From: Candidatus Omnitrophota bacterium
GTDB lineage: Bacteria; Omnitrophota; Gorgyraeia; Velamenicoccales; Velamenicoccaceae
Direction: 5' to 3'
Assembly (NCBI GenBank): GCA_016235185.1
Contig: JACRLT010000029.1
Coordinates: 1-64,000 of the forward strand
Length of the DNA stretch: 64,000 nt
Within the stretch, counting starts at the first letter, position 1. Each line of letters begins with the position of its first letter. Position numbers and translations under genes: made by a program. Shown one piece after another: positions 61,823 to 64,000 of the stretch. Below the pieces are notes generated by a model that saw only the letters and a program-made list of their open reading frames with translations, had not been told where the DNA came from and did not search any database.

Positions 61823-61844
61823 ATAACCCTCCCTTTAATAAAAT

Positions 61845-62498
61845 TTATAGAGCATTATCGATGACCGCCGCTGCATTATCTTCGACCGGAACAACCGAAA
61901 CCTGCGAAGACGACTCTTGAACTTTTGATGGGCCGGCATCTGCCTGGACTTCGATCTTTTCTTCTTCTTTCTTCGGCGGTTCAAATTTGATCGTATCTAC
62001 GATCGCCTCCATTTCCAAGCGCTGGAACTCCCTTGAGGCCTCAAAATAAATATTAAAAAGATATCTCCCATGAAAAAAGATAACGGCTGTGGCCTGCCTC
62101 ATGCCGTCAGACGCAGATATTATAAAACCGCTCTGCAGAGAAAAAACACCGTCCACTTTTCTTTGGGTCTTTAAAACAGCTTTGCCGTTGTGCAAGGCCA
62201 CTTCCTGGATCTTTGCTGCCATGGCATCCCGCACAAGCTGTTTGGCATCCTCGTCTATCCGGATGCCATCTCTGGCCTCGATATCAATACGGATAGCATG
62301 ATTGCCTGTAGGGTTGACAACAGTCACACCGCCGTTATCCTCATACCATTGCCAACCCTGCGGCACATCCATCCAGAACAATCCGTCTTTTGAGCCGACA
62401 ACCTCGGCAAACGCAGTGGCTGTAAGCGCCAAGATCACCAACGTCATTCCCGATATGATCCATTTAAGGTTATTTGCCCTGCTTCTCATATATACCAT
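61845..62498 (-). CDS. Exported protein of unknown function (PsbP/DcrB-like fold possible)
   Basis: 217 residues. A signal peptide (WIISGMTLVILALTATAFAEV, cleavage after AFA) is followed by a domain with GLFWMDVPQGWQWYEDNGGVTVVN and IRIDIEARD, then FHGRYLFNIYFEAS, a pattern like the PsbP/DcrB fold. The last 45 residues are a Glu/Lys/Ser-rich tail. Function unknown. It is one of a run of exported proteins reaching to 63743. Confidence 0.78.
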   Translation of the reverse strand: MVYMRSRANNLKWIISGMTLVILALTATAFAEVVGSKDGLFWMDVPQGWQWYEDNGGVTVVNPTGNHAIRIDIEARDGIRIDEDAKQLVRDAMAAKIQEVALHNGKAVLKTQRKVDGVFSLQSGFIISASDGMRQATAVIFFHGRYLFNIYFEASREFQRLEMEAIVDTIKFEPPKKEEEKIEVQADAGPSKVQESSSQVSVVPVEDNAAAVIDNAL

Positions 62499-62511
62499 TT
62501 TGCCCTATTCA

Positions 62512-62610
62512 CTAATTGCGGTAGGCTAAGGACAGATCGTTCCAGGCCTTTCTCTTGTGGCCGCTAAGATCAACCAATCCGAAACTCCCCTCTCCATTAA
62601 CTTTGGCCAT
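62512..62610 (-). CDS. Small protein of 32 residues
   Basis: The reading frame MAKVNGEGSFGLVDLSGHKR... ends in AYRN. It has a near-perfect ribosome site (AAAGGAGGGA, 8 nt before ATG) and stops 13 bp before the next gene start. It is polar, with no membrane segment or known motif. The strong initiation signal and the tight fit between the two exported-protein genes are the grounds for calling it; no homologue is known to me. Confidence 0.5.
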   Translation of the reverse strand: MAKVNGEGSFGLVDLSGHKRKAWNDLSLAYRN

Positions 62611-62633
62611 GCTCTATCCCTCCTTTAAATTTT

Positions 62634-63455
62634 TTAATCCAACGCATCGAGAGATGCTTCGACATCGGATATCTTGTCCTCTATCCTGCGCTTGTCATAG
62701 GCGTCTTCGGCCAAGTTGTATGCCTGACGGAAATACTGCAGGGCCAAGGAATAATTCTCTTTTTTCTTGGATCGCGACGCAGGCTCGCCCGAAGATAAGC
62801 TCCAGGCAGCCTCGGCATACTTCCTGCCATCCATAAACAACCTATCCATTTCTTTACCGCTGTTTAATTTTTCAGAAAATTTTGAAACCTTCAGGCGGGA
62901 ATCTTCAATAATATTTTTCAGCTCCTCGGTCTTAGCGGAATCAGGCAACTCGATATCCAGCGAATACTGGGCATACTTGATCGCCTCTTGATAACGCTCA
63001 ACGCGCTCCTTGATATCCCGGCTGTCCTTGGCCTCCTGGTAAAAACCCGTGGCCCTCAAATAATAATTCTGGCCTCCGGACGTTGACGGCGAAGCTGTTT
63101 TCTTGCGGCCCAAAGAACTTATCTTTTCCATAAGGCCGGCCCAAAAACCACCCTTGTCCTTTGCCGATGATTGCGGCGCCGGCGCTCCGGGATTGTTGAT
63201 CTCGACTTCTTTCTCCTGTCCGCCATTTCTTACAACAACACCGGTTGACTTAATGGCTACTATCTCGGTATCTCCTATCTTGTCGCCAACGCCTACTATT
63301 GCGCCGTTGACTATGGCACGCGACGCCGCGCTGCTTTCATCGTACATCACTCCGGATACTATTGGATCATCTGCCTCAACGGCAAAAGCGGGCCATATAA
63401 ACAAAAACCCAGCAAAAATAAAAGAACCGAACAATACCATCTTCATCCTATCCAT
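62634..63455 (-). CDS. Exported TPR-like protein with GspB/PilP-like N-terminal domain
   Basis: 273 residues. A signal peptide (VLFGSFIFAGFLFIWPAFA) is followed by VSGVMYDESSAASRAIVNGAIVGVGDKIG and VVAIKSTGVVVRN-type sequence (here IVAIKSTGVVVRNGG), the pattern of GspB/PilP-like secretion accessory domains. A Pro/Ser/Ala linker leads to helical TPR-like repeats from about residue 125 to the end. It may interact with a type II secretion or pilus machine; the context (pilin, CpaF, PilZ in the window) is loosely consistent. Confidence 0.8.
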   Translation of the reverse strand: MDRMKMVLFGSFIFAGFLFIWPAFAVEADDPIVSGVMYDESSAASRAIVNGAIVGVGDKIGDTEIVAIKSTGVVVRNGGQEKEVEINNPGAPAPQSSAKDKGGFWAGLMEKISSLGRKKTASPSTSGGQNYYLRATGFYQEAKDSRDIKERVERYQEAIKYAQYSLDIELPDSAKTEELKNIIEDSRLKVSKFSEKLNSGKEMDRLFMDGRKYAEAAWSLSSGEPASRSKKKENYSLALQYFRQAYNLAEDAYDKRRIEDKISDVEASLDALD

Positions 63456-63506
63456 CGCTCCTCCTCAAAAGATCACCTGCGCCCATAAATATTATCAACT
63501 ATTTTC

Positions 63507-63743
63507 CTACTTTAGATCTTCCAGATCTTTAAGACGGCCAGACTCTATTTGAGTGGCTTCGCCCAGTTTTGACCTGACATTAGAAAGGACGCCCTGATAA
63601 CTGGAAGCGCTTATCCCCTGCTCTTCCATGGCAGCCTGCGTGTTTTTTGAGACCGATGTTGGCGACTGGAAATGGCCGCGCCACCCGAAAAACGCCAAAA
63701 ACGCAATGATAGCCGCCGCGATCAAGATACCGATATAAGTCAT
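63507..63743 (-). CDS. Small single-pass membrane protein
   Basis: 78 residues. One membrane helix (residues 3-20, IGILIAAAIIAFLAFFGW), then a polar tail with Ser/Gln/Glu-rich coiled-coil propensity (SNVRSKLGEATQIESGRLKDLEDL). No family recognised. It is first in the run of exported-protein genes; its promoter region borders the IS1380-like element. Confidence 0.65.
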   Translation of the reverse strand: MTYIGILIAAAIIAFLAFFGWRGHFQSPTSVSKNTQAAMEEQGISASSYQGVLSNVRSKLGEATQIESGRLKDLEDLK

Positions 63744-63815
63744 CTTGACTACCCCCTGCTTCTAATTCCTGAAAAACGGGTAATTTTATGATATTTACCG
63801 TCGATAAAACAGGCT

Positions 63816-63850
63816 TGACACAAAGCTCACCCTGGGTTAGGATTGTGTCA
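63816..63850 (+). other. Inverted repeat before the IS1380 transposase start
   Basis: TGACACAA/TTGTGTCA, 8 bp perfect, 19-nt loop, ending one base before the transposase ATG. It may be a leader hairpin that damps translation. The left end of the IS may be near 63770 (CCTGAAAAACGGG), unproven. Confidence 0.45.
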
Positions 63851-63851
63851 G

Positions 63852-64000
63852 ATGCCAAAAGGAATACGAAAACTTACATTCTCCGTCGATGGCGATGGAC
63901 TGACCCGATTCGGCGGCCTGATCCTTTTTCAGGCTTTTTGCAAATCGCTCGGTCTTCGCCGTTTTCTGCAACGTCATGTTCTTTGGCCATCTTCAGGGCG
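63852..64000 (+). CDS. IS1380-family transposase, N-terminal end (cut by window end)
   Basis: The frame opens MPKGIRKLTFSVDGDGLTRF and continues GGLILFQAFCKSLGLRRFL to the window edge. The pattern KxxFxxDGxxLTxFGGLxLFQxFxxxLGLR is the usual start of IS1380-family transposases. Only 49 residues are visible. With the IS4 fragment at 3-230, both ends of the window lie in insertion sequences. Confidence 0.72.
   Translation, partial: MPKGIRKLTFSVDGDGLTRFGGLILFQAFCKSLGLRRFLQRHVLWPSSG

Noticed and set aside
63580-63858. 92-codon minus-strand frame near the right end
   Set aside because: It overlaps the better supported small membrane protein in another frame and extends into the insertion sequence; no signal supports it.

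Overview
The window reads as bacterial chromosome of a candidate phylum, most like Omnitrophota (former OP3). That placement is inference from gene content and style: a type III glutamine synthetase, an RtcB/archease pair, a two-subunit KorAB, PilZ proteins, a CpaF-type ATPase, very tight overlapping genes, and gaps filled with palindromes and degenerate word repeats. Almost every gene lies on the minus strand; the plus-strand exceptions are one PilZ gene and two transposase fragments (IS4-like and IS1380-like) that close the two ends of the window.

Layout, left to right. 1-4.7 kb: IS4 transposase tail, a GIY-YIG nuclease, transaldolase, KorBA and a small tautomerase. 4.7-8.8 kb: a methionine/cysteine operon (metY, cysK, metX, metW). 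8.8-17.7 kb: an 11-gene sulfur assimilation operon running from an Rrf2 regulator through a CysP-like permease, a second CysK, APS reductase, a compact siroheme pathway (precorrin-2 dehydrogenase, HemA, HemC, SUMT, HemB, HemL) to a small siroheme sulfite reductase. Similar Rrf2-type operators overlap the promoters of both operons. 17.7-22.8 kb: two sensors and two stand-alone receiver proteins. 22.8-30.9 kb: CpaF ATPase, CBS protein, tRNA-Ser(UGA), a second GIY-YIG gene, SerS, RtcB, archease, a HAD phosphatase, and two repeat-rich noncoding stretches. 30.9-49.5 kb: nicotinamidase, cobalamin adenosyltransferase, PilZ, GltD/GltB, a phosphoribosyltransferase, M48 protease with LemA, GlgC, Pgi, GlnN, an aminotransferase, an Lrp regulator and a glutamine amidotransferase. 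49.5-63.8 kb: membrane proteins, Fic, NadE, a GAF-ANTAR regulator, a QueG-like protein, a pilin, an ICMT-like methyltransferase, MnmG, ApgM, an AsmA-like protein, a second PilZ protein and a set of exported proteins.

The most notable signals lie outside ordinary genes. (1) A roughly 100-nt structured element occurs three times (4600-4701, 18538-18642, 54313-54412). Each copy fills the space between two genes, shows compensatory changes in its helices, and ends in the Shine-Dalgarno sequence of the next gene, which its 5' end could pair with. (2) A perfect 17-bp-arm palindrome is inserted in frame inside hemB, with a diverged copy in an intergenic island; this resembles the coding palindromic elements of Rickettsia. 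(3) In the siroheme operon HemA, HemC and the precorrin-2 dehydrogenase all lack their usual C-terminal domains, and each gene overlaps or abuts the next. (4) A roughly 600-bp noncoding island with inverted ends and nested perfect hairpins lies at 30281-30885.
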